From: an uncultured Pirellulaceae bacterium
Lineage (GTDB): Bacteria > Planctomycetota > Planctomycetia > Pirellulales > Pirellulaceae
Length of the DNA stretch: 64,000 nucleotides
Assembly: GCA_938084685.1 (NCBI GenBank)
Contig: CALKGE010000002.1
Location: forward strand, 62,001-126,000
Reading direction: 5' to 3'
Position numbers and translations under genes: made by a program
Shown: in pieces, positions 26,319 to 34,406 of the stretch
Numbering within the stretch: position 1 is the first letter of the stretch
Layout of the letters: each line of letters begins with the position of its first letter
Notes under the pieces: generated by a model
Told to the model about the DNA's origin: nothing
Databases searched by the model: none
What the model saw: only the letters and a program-made list of their open reading frames with translations

Positions 26319-27989
26319 ATGAGAAATGCAATTCTAATTCTGGCTGTTTTATTTACATCCGTTTCACAGGGTCAGGAGTCCCTGCCTCATGGAGTGCGAT
26401 ACGAGCACTTGATGATTCCCATGCGGGACGGTATTCACCTCAGTGCGCATGCTTTCTTTCCGGAGGGTAACGGCCCCTGGCCAGTTTTATATGAGCAACG
26501 GTATGCCGACGCCTCCAGTCGAGGACATCAGGTCGCCTTTGCTGAAATTGCGCACTACGGCTATGTCGTTGTTTGTGGCAACTTTCGAGGTAGTCAAAAG
26601 TCGGAAGGGACCTGGATTGGTTATCGAAGTTTAAGCCTGGGACGGCATAAAGATGGTTATGACGCCATTGAATGGCTGGCTCGGCAAAAATGGTCGACTG
26701 GCAAAGTAGGTACGTTTGGTAGTAGCCAGGCCGGTTATGCTCAGAATTTTGCAGCTGTGAGTCGTCCTCCGAGTTTGATCGCTCAGTACATGATTGATAC
26801 CGGCCTGAGTCTTTATCAGGAGGGGTATCGTATAGGCGGGACCACACGCCCCGAACGTTTCAAGGGGATGGATCGGGTTTGCCGAGTGCCTGAACATAAT
26901 CAGGCGTTGATGCTCGAGTGGTTTGAACATCCAACGTATGATCGTTACTGGAAGGCAGAAGATACTTCCCGCCATTTCAAAAAAATGAATGTACCCTGCA
27001 TGACGATTGGCAGTTGGTACGACTTTATGAATCAGGGGTCGATCGCCAGCTACATTGGCCGACAACACGACGGTGGCCCGCAGTCACGTGGAACTCAAAA
27101 ACTGTTGATAGGACCATGGTTACATGGCCGGTTTAACAAGGGTGCGAAAGTTGGTGACCTGACCTACCCGGACAATGCCGCAGTCGATATGGCCCGGCAT
27201 ATGACGACCTGGTTTGATTATTACCTCAAAGGCAAGGATAACGGAGTGGATACGTGGCCTGTCGTTAAGTACTACGTGATGGGAGCTGTCGGTGAAGAGC
27301 ATGCACCTGGAAATGTGTGGCGTGAGGCTAGCGACTGGCCGCGGACTCAGAATACAGACCGGGACCCCCTGTTTCTTGCGGAAAACGGAATGCTACAGTG
27401 GGAAATGCCCGATGGAGCATCGGAAGGTGTAAGCGAGTATGTTTCGGATCCGCATAAGCCGGCCGAAATTCCAGGAACCAGTTTTCCCGGTGCACGGGAT
27501 GCTCGGGCATTCGAACAACAGGAGAATGTACTGGTATTTGATACGCCGGTATTGAAGGCTCCGCTGGAATTGACCGGCGAAATCACTGCCAAACTCTATG
27601 TGACCAGTACTGCACCGGATACAGATTTCATTGTGCGTGTAAGCGACGTCTATCCAGACGGCCGTTCGATTTTGATTGTGGATTACATTCAGCGTGCGCG
27701 TTATCGCGAAGGTTTCGATAGACAGGTCTTTATGCAGAAAGAGACGGTGCATGAGATTAAATTCCATGTGGGCCACTTTAGTCAGGTGTTCAACACAGGG
27801 CATAAACTACGAGTGACCGTGGCCAGCACTGGGGCTCCACTTTATGAACCGAATCCACAGACGGGAGGTCCGGAAACCATCGAGTTTCCGAAAGATGCAC
27901 AACGCGCCGTCAATACGATTTATCACACGCAAGTTTATCCTTCGCATCTACTGGTGCCTCGAGTTGACACATTCTATGGGAGTAAATAA
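26319..27989 (+). CDS. CocE/NonD family (S15) hydrolase
   Basis: 556 residues from ATG 26319, which begins a good signal peptide (MRNAILILAVLFTSVSQGQ); a GTG 12 codons upstream extends the frame but spoils the signal. It has the alpha/beta-hydrolase core of the X-Pro dipeptidyl-peptidase/cocaine esterase family: catalytic Ser in FGSSQAGYAQ near residue 140, an IGSWYDFMNQG acid segment, and a likely catalytic His in GPWLHG near residue 270. The PF08530 jelly-roll domain covers about residues 340-545. These enzymes hydrolyse esters or amides; the substrate is unknown. The stop codon is directly followed by the ATG of the next gene with no gap, so translation is probably coupled. Confidence 0.9.
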   Translation: MRNAILILAVLFTSVSQGQESLPHGVRYEHLMIPMRDGIHLSAHAFFPEGNGPWPVLYEQRYADASSRGHQVAFAEIAHYGYVVVCGNFRGSQKSEGTWIGYRSLSLGRHKDGYDAIEWLARQKWSTGKVGTFGSSQAGYAQNFAAVSRPPSLIAQYMIDTGLSLYQEGYRIGGTTRPERFKGMDRVCRVPEHNQALMLEWFEHPTYDRYWKAEDTSRHFKKMNVPCMTIGSWYDFMNQGSIASYIGRQHDGGPQSRGTQKLLIGPWLHGRFNKGAKVGDLTYPDNAAVDMARHMTTWFDYYLKGKDNGVDTWPVVKYYVMGAVGEEHAPGNVWREASDWPRTQNTDRDPLFLAENGMLQWEMPDGASEGVSEYVSDPHKPAEIPGTSFPGARDARAFEQQENVLVFDTPVLKAPLELTGEITAKLYVTSTAPDTDFIVRVSDVYPDGRSILIVDYIQRARYREGFDRQVFMQKETVHEIKFHVGHFSQVFNTGHKLRVTVASTGAPLYEPNPQTGGPETIEFPKDAQRAVNTIYHTQVYPSHLLVPRVDTFYGSK

Positions 27990-29549
27990 ATGAGACGTAG
28001 ACAGTTTTTGGGAGCGAGTGCCGGCGTCCTGGCGACAGGCACAATCGCAGCTGGTAGTGCAAGTACTAAAGCCGATAACCTGTCAATTGCCGCCGATGAT
28101 GTTTATGACATGGGGCGCCGTCGTGAGTTGTTTCTTGATGACTTCATGGTGGATCGCCTCGAAGGTGAGCTGAGCTACAAGCTGCATTCTCCACAGGCTC
28201 AGGAGATGGTCATCCGCCATGATAAGCCCTGGGAAGGAAATGCAAGTGCTTACCATACCGTATTTAAAGACGGTGATACGTATCGCATGTATTACCGCGG
28301 CCATAACTTTGATTTGTCTGGTGGTAGATTGCGTGTCACGCACGGTGAGTGTACTTGTTATGCCGAGAGCAAAGATGGTATTCACTGGGAAAAGCCAGAG
28401 TTGGGCTACTTTGAGTTTGAAGGTAGTAAGAAGAATAATATTGTCTGGATGGGGCCTGGCAGTCATAACTTCAGTCCGTTTGTGGATGAGAGACCGGATT
28501 GTCCCGAGGATGAGCGGCTAAAGGCGACTGGTGGTTTGGCTCACAACGGCGGAATGCGGCTGTTTAAATCTGCCGATGGCAGGAAGTGGGAACAGGTTGG
28601 TGACAAAGGAGTGATCACCGTGGGCGCGTTCGATTCCGCGAACATCGCTTTCTGGGATAAATCACTTGGCAGGTACCGGGCCTACTATCGTATCTTTACT
28701 GGTGGGACGACGACGGCCAAAGTTTGGAAGCCTTCAGGAATTCGTGCTATTCGTACCGCTGTTTCTGACGATCTGGTCAATTGGGAAGGATTTCAGGACC
28801 TGACCTATGGCGACTCGCCACCTCAGCAGATGTATACCAATAACGTGATTTCGTATCACCGTGCTCCTCATATCCTGGTCGGTTTTCCGATGCGTTATGT
28901 CGAGCGAGGCTGGAGCCCAGCCATGAAGGCTTTGCCAGACCTGGAAAATCGCGAGTTGCGAGCTCAGGCACATCTGCGATATGGCACAGCTTTGACCGAG
29001 ACCCAGATCATGACCAGTCGCGATGGAGTCACTTTTAAGCGTTGGGATGAAGCATTCCTGCGGCCAGGGGTGGAGCGTGATGATTCCTGGTATTACGGTC
29101 ACAACAGTGTGGCCTGGAACATGGCTGTAACGCGAAGCCGATTTGAAGAGGCCGAGGACGAATTGAGTTTTTATGCCGAGTCAGGTGGCTGGCATGGCAA
29201 AGGTAAAAAATTGACTCGGCATACGTTACGTCAGGATGGTTTCGTGTCCGTACACTCGTCGCTCAAAGGTGGTCAGCTGACGACTCGGCCCCTTACTTTT
29301 TCTGGAAGCGAGTTGGAATTAAATCTGAGTACCTCGGCGATTGGTTTTATCAAGGTGGAGTGTTTGACGCCTCAGGGAGAAGTTATTGAAACCTTTGGTA
29401 TCGATCAGGCTGATGAAACATTTGGTGATTCGTTGGGACGCAAGGTAACCTGGGAAGGCTGGTCTGGATTGAAAAAACTTTCCGGTAAGCCGATCCGATT
29501 GCGTTTCACATTGAGTGATGCGGATCTGTACAGCTTCAGATTTGTGTAG
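27990..29549 (+). CDS. Beta-propeller glycoside hydrolase-like protein, Tat-exported
   Basis: 519 residues with a Tat signal (MRRRQFLGASAGVLATG). The mature protein begins with RRELFLDDFMVD, then repeats of the form Y-x-A/S-K-D-G-I-x-W (YAESKDGIHWEKPELG near residue 128, MTSRDGVTFKRWDEAF near residue 345). That pattern belongs to the five-bladed propeller glycosidases related to GH32/GH43/GH130. The C-terminal 100 residues form a beta-sandwich ending in a KPIRLRFTLSDADLYSFRF segment, common in planctomycete members. Catalytic carboxylates cannot be assigned by eye. It is translated right after the CocE-type hydrolase and 16 bases before the predicted selenoprotein gene. Confidence 0.8.
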   Translation: MRRRQFLGASAGVLATGTIAAGSASTKADNLSIAADDVYDMGRRRELFLDDFMVDRLEGELSYKLHSPQAQEMVIRHDKPWEGNASAYHTVFKDGDTYRMYYRGHNFDLSGGRLRVTHGECTCYAESKDGIHWEKPELGYFEFEGSKKNNIVWMGPGSHNFSPFVDERPDCPEDERLKATGGLAHNGGMRLFKSADGRKWEQVGDKGVITVGAFDSANIAFWDKSLGRYRAYYRIFTGGTTTAKVWKPSGIRAIRTAVSDDLVNWEGFQDLTYGDSPPQQMYTNNVISYHRAPHILVGFPMRYVERGWSPAMKALPDLENRELRAQAHLRYGTALTETQIMTSRDGVTFKRWDEAFLRPGVERDDSWYYGHNSVAWNMAVTRSRFEEAEDELSFYAESGGWHGKGKKLTRHTLRQDGFVSVHSSLKGGQLTTRPLTFSGSELELNLSTSAIGFIKVECLTPQGEVIETFGIDQADETFGDSLGRKVTWEGWSGLKKLSGKPIRLRFTLSDADLYSFRFV

Positions 29550-29565
29550 AAAGCGAGTGCGGAAA

Positions 29566-30897
29566 ATGAAAAGAGCATTGTTGAGTTTGTTGTTGGCGAT
29601 GGTAGCCGTGGCTTGTGCCGACGCACAGGATGTTCAAAAGAGACGGCGGGATGCTGTGCTAAACGACAAGAAGCATTTCGACCTGGATGATCATTGGGTC
29701 TACGACGATTTCGAAAAAGGTCGTAAGGAAGCGGAACGAACCGGCAAACCGATGCTGGTCGTCTTCAGGTGCTTGCCTTGAGAGGCTTGCCACTCATTTG
29801 ACGAGCAGGTTGTTCGTCGCCAGGGCAAGTTAGCCAAACTCTTTGATGAATTTGTTTGTATCCGCCTGATCAAGGCGAACAGGCTGGATCTGACACTATT
29901 TCAATTTGACTTCGACCTTTCGTTTTCCATGTTCTTCATGAACGCGGATAAGACAATCTATGGTCGCTATGGAACTCGGGCTTCAATCGAAAATGCCGAA
30001 AGCCATATGTCTCTGGAAGGTCTGGTAGCAGCCCTGCAGGGAGCAATGGAATTGCACCGTGGCTACCCGGACAACCGACCGTTCCTGGTAAAAAAACAGG
30101 CTGCTCCTACGAAGTTTAAAACAACGAATGACTTCCCTTCACTGCGAGACAAGTTTGAGTTTGATCTGGATTATGGAGAAAAGGTAGTTCAGTCCTGTCT
30201 GCATTGCCATCAGATCATTGAAGCTGAGCGATTGGTTTACAGAAACGCGAAGCAACCGATTCCGGAAAGACTGCTTTACCCTCATCCACTGCCACAGACG
30301 ATCGGACTAAGAATGGATGTGGATACTCGGGGTACTGTTAGCACAGTTCGCCCTGGTAGCGAAGCACATGCCAGTGGTGTCAGGTCGGGCGATGTTCTGG
30401 TGACTCTTGATGACCAGGCAATTCTATCCGTGGCCGATATTCAGTGGGCGCTGCACCAGGCGCCTGATAAGGGAGTGATTTCGGCGACGGTTGAGCGTGA
30501 TGGTGCCTTTCACGAGTTGAATATCCAATTGGAGCCTGGCTGGCGGAGTAAGAGTGATATTTCCTGGCGAGTTACATCGTGGGAATTGCGAAGGATGGGC
30601 ACAGGAGGCCTGGTTTTCGAACCTGTATCAGCCAGTCAAAAGACTCAGTTAAAGATTCCGGCTGATAAGCTGGCGCTGCGAGTGAAGTATGTTGGTTGGT
30701 ATGGTGCTCACAACGTAGCCAAGTTGGCTGGCGTTAAACTTGGTGACATTCTGGTCTCGTGCGATGGTCATGATGAACATTGGACTACGACTCAGTTGCT
30801 CGGCTATCTGGCCTCGAAACATAAACCTGGGGAACGAGTACCAATGGAGTTCCTTCGCGACGGTCAGCGTTACCGGGTGTTGATCAGGCAGCAGTGA
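29566..30897 (+). CDS. Predicted exported selenoprotein: thioredoxin-like + CXXCH + two PDZ domains
   Basis: The frame from ATG 29566 has a signal peptide (residues 1-21), meets TGA at codon 72 (29779-29781), then stays open for 371 more codons to the TGA at 30895-30897, giving 443 residues if the UGA is decoded. The UGA sits in C69-L-P-(UGA)-E-A-C75 after PMLVVFR, where a thioredoxin-like CXXC second cysteine is expected. After it come thioredoxin-fold segments (LAKLFDEFVCIRL, MFFMNADKTIYGRYG), a heme-type C211-L-H-C214-H215, PDZ 1 (about 246-322) and PDZ 2 (about 370-443, AKLAGVKLGDILVSCDG). A SECIS-like hairpin follows the UGA. Without readthrough both fragments make no sense: the first ends mid-domain and the second has no start signal. 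Last gene of the DUF1592 run. A Cys-to-stop mutation is the alternative. Confidence 0.85.
29779..29781 (+). other. In-frame UGA, probable selenocysteine codon 72
   Basis: TGA in frame with both the upstream 71 codons and the downstream 371 codons. Flanking codons read C-L-P before it and E-A-C after it, so the recoded residue would belong to both a CXXU and a UXXC motif. Replacing one cysteine of such a redox pair is the commonest setting for selenocysteine. Confidence 0.8.
29782..29829 (+). promoter_or_regulatory. Bacterial SECIS-like element directly after the UGA
   Basis: Upper stem: 29800-29806 (GACGAGC) pairs with 29812-29818 (GTTCGTC), seven pairs including one G-U. The apical loop 29807-29811 is AGGTT. 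Lower stem: 29786-29791 (CTTGCC) pairs perfectly with 29824-29829 (GGCAAG). The loop begins 26 bases after the UGA, within the 16-37 base range used in bacteria. The upper element reads GCAGGTTGT, and the loop core of the E. coli fdhF SECIS is also GCAGGT, the part contacted by SelB. Pairing was worked out by hand, not by folding software. Confidence 0.75.
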
Positions 30898-30944
30898 TTG
30901 GAAAACCGACGCCAAGGTCCGCCAACGGAATGAGTTGCCAAGTT

Positions 30945-33167
30945 CTAATCGGTTCGTCGCCGCGGCGATCGATGCTGGCTCCTTGACTCACTGCGGCCCC
31001 CGCCTGAGCCACCGTCACGGCGACGGCCATCTCGGCGAGAATCTCCTTGGGCGTCCCGACGACGCCCGCGTGAATCATTTCGATCCCCGAACTTACGGCG
31101 GCCTCTGTCACCATCCCGTCCACGTCGGGAATCTCGGTCACCATCCCGTCCACCTCGGGAATCTCGGTCACCATCCCGTCCACGTCGGGAATCCCGGTCA
31201 CCATCCCGTCCACGTCGGAAATCCCGGTCACCATCCCGTCCATGTCGGGAATCCCGGTCACCGTGCCGTCGTGGTTTCGGCGCCGGCGGTTCTTCCAGTC
31301 CTTTGACTCCTTGGGCAACATAACCCTTGTCGGTTTTCACTCGCTTATAAGAAACACGTTGCCCTTCCCCCAGGGAATCAAAACGCCAGCGCCCGAAGAC
31401 ACTCGACATGTGAAAGTACAATTCCTTGCCGGACTTGGTCTTGATAAAGCCAAAGCCCTTATCTAAAAGTTTGACGATCACACCTTCTGAAATTTGTGCT
31501 CGCTTTGGCGTGGGGCGGACTTTCATCTTGCGACCACTTGGCGAACTCCCTTCAGAAGGAGGGTTTTCCGATTTTCGCAATGAGCGTTTCACAGGGGGCT
31601 CAGGTTTGTTTTTCTGCCCGTCCGTCATAGGAATGTCCAGTAACTCAGATAGTTCATCGGCCGGTTCTGGTTCGATTACATCTTCGACCGTTTTGTGCTC
31701 CAGTGAGTCGGAGTCAGCATCCTGTTCACTCCGCTCCTCCCTTTCTTCGTCCTTGTCATGGTCAGCAATTGATGGAAACTCGTCAACTGGGTCAACTGGG
31801 TCAACTGGGTCGGCTTGATCAACTTGCCCAATCTGGTCGGCTTGATCAACTTGGTCAGCTTGGTCGACTTGATCAGCTTGATCGACGTGGTCAGCTTGAT
31901 CGACTTGGTCAGTTTGATCGACGTGGTCAGCTTGATCTACTTGATCTACTTGATCTACTTGGTCAGCTTGATTAGCTTGATTAGCTTGATTAGCTTGATC
32001 GACTTGATCAGCTTCCGGCTTTTCGTTTTTCGACTCATACGAGCCGCCTCGGTTTTCCATGACTTCGATTGGAAAACCTAGCAGAGCTTCAATTTCTGCC
32101 AGTGTTCCTTTTTCATGCGTCGCACAGAACGAAACGGCAACTCCTTCGGCTCCTGCCCTGCCCGTTCGCCCAATTCGATGAATGTAATCCTCGATCTCAA
32201 ACGGCAGGTCGTAGTTGAAGACATGGGTGATTCCGTCGATGTCAATTCCCCGCGAAGCAACATCCGTAGCAACGAGTATCTGGATATTCTCCTTGCGAAA
32301 CTTCGCCATGATTCGTTCTCGCTGCGCCTGGCGTTTGTTTCCATGAATCGTATCTGTACTGAACCCTTTCTTGTTCAGCCATTCGGTAAGCTTGTCCGCA
32401 GTCTGTTTTTTATTGACAAACACCATCGTCTGGCCCGGCTCCAGTTCGTGAAGGAGCCTTAACAGCAGGGGCCGTTTTTTTGCGTTTTCGACATAGCACA
32501 GGTGTTGTCTGACCGTTTCGACCGCCGGGTACTCAGGGGCTATGTCGACTCGGACTGGATCCTCCAGTAATTCACTGGCCAATCTTGCTACCCGCTCATC
32601 GATGGTGGCAGAGAAGAAGAGCGAGTGCCGTTTGGCTGGCAGTTCGGCCATGATCCGTTCCAGATCTGGTTGAAAGCCCATATCGAGCATGCGATCTGCT
32701 TCGTCCAGTACAAAGTATTCCAGTTGGTCCAGCCTGAGAGCATCCTGGTCCATCAAGTCCAGCAACCGCCCGGGCGTCGCAATGACAATATGCGAGCCAC
32801 GCTTCATCGCTTTGATTTGCCGTACTTCGGAGACACCTCCATAGATCAGCGCATGCCTCAGAAAGAGATGGGTTCCATAAGTTGCGAAGCTATCGCCAAT
32901 CTGAATGACCAGCTCCCGGGTCGGAGCGAGGATCAGTGCTTTGGGAAAGCGTGGTACGGCCTTGCGATTCTTTTGTCCCAGGCCATGGAGAATTGGCAAG
33001 GCGAATGCCGCGGTTTTGCCTGTACCGGTCTGTGCGCATCCAAGGATATCCCTGCCTTCCAGAGCTGGCGGGATCGCTTGCACTTGAATCGGAGTTGGTT
33101 CGACATAGTTGGCATCGGCAAGTGCTTGTTGCAACTGGTCGATCAGTTTGATTTCCTGGAAATCCAT
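30945..33167 (-). CDS. DEAD-box RNA helicase with cold-shock-like domain and repeat tails
   Basis: 740 residues from ATG 33167; the 21-codon upstream extension has no family similarity. RhlE-type core, about residues 1-370: Q motif (TPIQVQAIP), AQTGTGKT, DEAD, SAT, ATDVASRGIDI and HRIGRTGRAG. Then an acidic region of 26 Asp-Gln-type tripeptides (about 386-463), a basic linker, an RNA-binding cold-shock-like domain (about 565-640, LLDKGFGFI and ELYFH), and an RG-rich tail with five D-R-D-S-R-R-G-R-D-G units. It unwinds structured RNA; the tails probably bind RNA or promote condensates (inference). Convergent with the selenoprotein gene 47 bases away. Both repeat regions are perfect or near-perfect in DNA and should vary in length between strains. 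Confidence 0.92.
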   Translation of the reverse strand: MDFQEIKLIDQLQQALADANYVEPTPIQVQAIPPALEGRDILGCAQTGTGKTAAFALPILHGLGQKNRKAVPRFPKALILAPTRELVIQIGDSFATYGTHLFLRHALIYGGVSEVRQIKAMKRGSHIVIATPGRLLDLMDQDALRLDQLEYFVLDEADRMLDMGFQPDLERIMAELPAKRHSLFFSATIDERVARLASELLEDPVRVDIAPEYPAVETVRQHLCYVENAKKRPLLLRLLHELEPGQTMVFVNKKQTADKLTEWLNKKGFSTDTIHGNKRQAQRERIMAKFRKENIQILVATDVASRGIDIDGITHVFNYDLPFEIEDYIHRIGRTGRAGAEGVAVSFCATHEKGTLAEIEALLGFPIEVMENRGGSYESKNEKPEADQVDQANQANQANQADQVDQVDQVDQADHVDQTDQVDQADHVDQADQVDQADQVDQADQIGQVDQADPVDPVDPVDEFPSIADHDKDEEREERSEQDADSDSLEHKTVEDVIEPEPADELSELLDIPMTDGQKNKPEPPVKRSLRKSENPPSEGSSPSGRKMKVRPTPKRAQISEGVIVKLLDKGFGFIKTKSGKELYFHMSSVFGRWRFDSLGEGQRVSYKRVKTDKGYVAQGVKGLEEPPAPKPRRHGDRDSRHGRDGDRDFRRGRDGDRDSRRGRDGDRDSRGGRDGDRDSRRGRDGDRGRRKFGDRNDSRGRRRDAQGDSRRDGRRRDGGSGGGRSESRSQHRSPRRRTD
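31111..31260 (-). repeat. Five tandem 30-base coding repeats
   Basis: Units start at 31111, 31141, 31171, 31201 and 31231 and differ by only one to three bases. Each encodes ten residues of the RG-rich helicase tail. The period is a multiple of three, so copy-number change keeps the frame. Confidence 0.95.
31782..32013 (-). repeat. About 26 tandem 9-base coding repeats
   Basis: A 9-base period encodes [AVT]-[DN]-Q tripeptides, ending with three V-D-P variants. Neighbouring units are often identical in DNA (three ANQ units and three VDP units in a row), pointing to recent slippage expansion. The product is a long acidic, Gln-rich, probably disordered linker between the helicase core and the cold-shock-like domain. 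Confidence 0.95.
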
Positions 33168-33260
33168 GGATGTTCCAAACAGCAAGTGGCAGAGAGTAAG
33201 ACACGGTGTGACGAGTCCTTGGCAGGACAAGCCTTACTGACTATAGCCACGTCATCAATG

Positions 33261-33310
33261 ATCGAATAGAGCAAACCGGCTCAGGCGTTCGCTTATTCCG
33301 TCTATTCGAT
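33261..33310 (-). terminator. Long-loop inverted repeat at the lactonase stop
   Basis: ATCGAATAGA (33261-33270) and TCTATTCGAT (33301-33310) are perfect ten-base complements with a 30-base loop. The arm at 33301-33310 contains the stop codon of the lactonase gene. No U-tract follows, so a classical intrinsic terminator is not shown; 3'-end protection of the mRNA is another possibility. Confidence 0.35.
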
Positions 33311-34360
33311 AATCTGTAACCACCAGGGACGATTTCCGGTTTCCACCGTTCCGGTTCTGGTAAGGATGCCGGTTCGTTTGTTACGCCTGAAGATCGCGAG
33401 TTTGCCAGAATCCTGCCCGCCCGCGTATAACCACTTGCCACAAGGACTGATCACAAAACTACGAGGATTAGGTTCCGTCGGATAAATGCCGACCAATGAC
33501 AACGCACCTGTTCGAGGATTGATTTGGAAGGAGGCAATGCTGTTGTGTCCGCGGTTCGCTACGTAAACAAACCGTCCGTCTGCAGACAATGTCATCCGAG
33601 CAGTTGCTCCCTTACCCGTTGGCCAGTCGTCAGGAACCGTGGAGATTACCTGTTTCCTGGTTAACAGGCCATCAGAACGCACCTTATAGAAGACAGCCTG
33701 GTTGCCCTGTTCGTAATTTCCATAAACCCATGGCTTGGTTGGATGGGTGGCTAAATGCCTCGGGCCGGTAGAGTCCGCGGAGTGGATGGCACCATTTTCG
33801 AGTACTTTTAATTCTCCATTTTGATCGTCAAAAGCAAAGGCCACGATCAGATTGGGGCCAGTGTGTGGGATATAGACAAATCGGTTGTCCTGAGTGGCTG
33901 TAACACCATGTGCGTTCAGAGCAGTTTCACCAAAGAAACTCGCTTCCTGATCCAGCTTGCCCTGGTCGTCAACAGCGTGTACGGAAACTCGGCCGGTGTG
34001 ATAATACGCCGTAATCAGCCACTTTCCGGAATGATCCTGCCAATGATAGGCTGGATCCTGATCGACCTTGATCGTACTCAGGTGCTGCAGTCCGCTCGTC
34101 TGGTGGTCTATCGCATAGGAGGCGAGTCCGCCGTAGTTTCTCAGGGAAAGGAAGAGAGTATTTCCATCGCGTGACAGGGACATTGGTCCGGGGTCCGCCT
34201 CTGTCTTGTGATCGCGGACGTGGGTTAGTTCTCCCGTGCGTGAATCGATTTCAAAAACGGCCAGTTGTTCTGCATCTGGTAGTGATACAAGCAGGAATGG
34301 CTGGGCCATGACCACGGATGCCCAGCATGTTAACAGCAAGCAGGTGCAGAGGCGAGTCAT
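33302..34360 (-). CDS. Lactonase-family seven-bladed beta-propeller protein
   Basis: 352 residues with a signal peptide (about residues 1-20). Seven similar blades of about 45 residues cover the rest, each with the pattern of the 6-phosphogluconolactonase family PF10282: SRDGNTLFLSLRNYGGLASY, NAHGVTATQDNRFVYIPHTG, RHLATHPTKPWVYGNYEQGN, LSADGRFVYVANRGHNSIASF, and PRSFVISPCGKWLYAGGQDSG. Known members hydrolyse 6-phosphogluconolactone or related lactones, but exported planctomycete copies have no proven substrate. It lies between the helicase (135 bases) and the DUF1501 gene (46 bases) on the same strand and may be the last gene of the operon that starts at 44445. Confidence 0.88.
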   Translation of the reverse strand: MTRLCTCLLLTCWASVVMAQPFLLVSLPDAEQLAVFEIDSRTGELTHVRDHKTEADPGPMSLSRDGNTLFLSLRNYGGLASYAIDHQTSGLQHLSTIKVDQDPAYHWQDHSGKWLITAYYHTGRVSVHAVDDQGKLDQEASFFGETALNAHGVTATQDNRFVYIPHTGPNLIVAFAFDDQNGELKVLENGAIHSADSTGPRHLATHPTKPWVYGNYEQGNQAVFYKVRSDGLLTRKQVISTVPDDWPTGKGATARMTLSADGRFVYVANRGHNSIASFQINPRTGALSLVGIYPTEPNPRSFVISPCGKWLYAGGQDSGKLAIFRRNKRTGILTRTGTVETGNRPWWLQIIE

Positions 34361-34406
34361 TGATAGTTGCCTTTTGGAGGAGTGCAGATTCAGTCGGGTC
34401 GATACG

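Noticed and set aside
29929-30897. A separate gene starting at ATG 29929
   Set aside because: It would start inside the thioredoxin fold with no ribosome binding site; the frame is continuous with the upstream 71 codons across the UGA.
31111-32013. CRISPR-like array
   Set aside because: The units abut directly without spacers, have coding periods of 30 and 9 bases, and translate to simple peptide repeats in the helicase.
31703-32081. Plus-strand open frames over the helicase repeats
   Set aside because: They are antisense shadows of the tripeptide repeat and give Leu/Ile/Val/Ser strings with no protein-like features.
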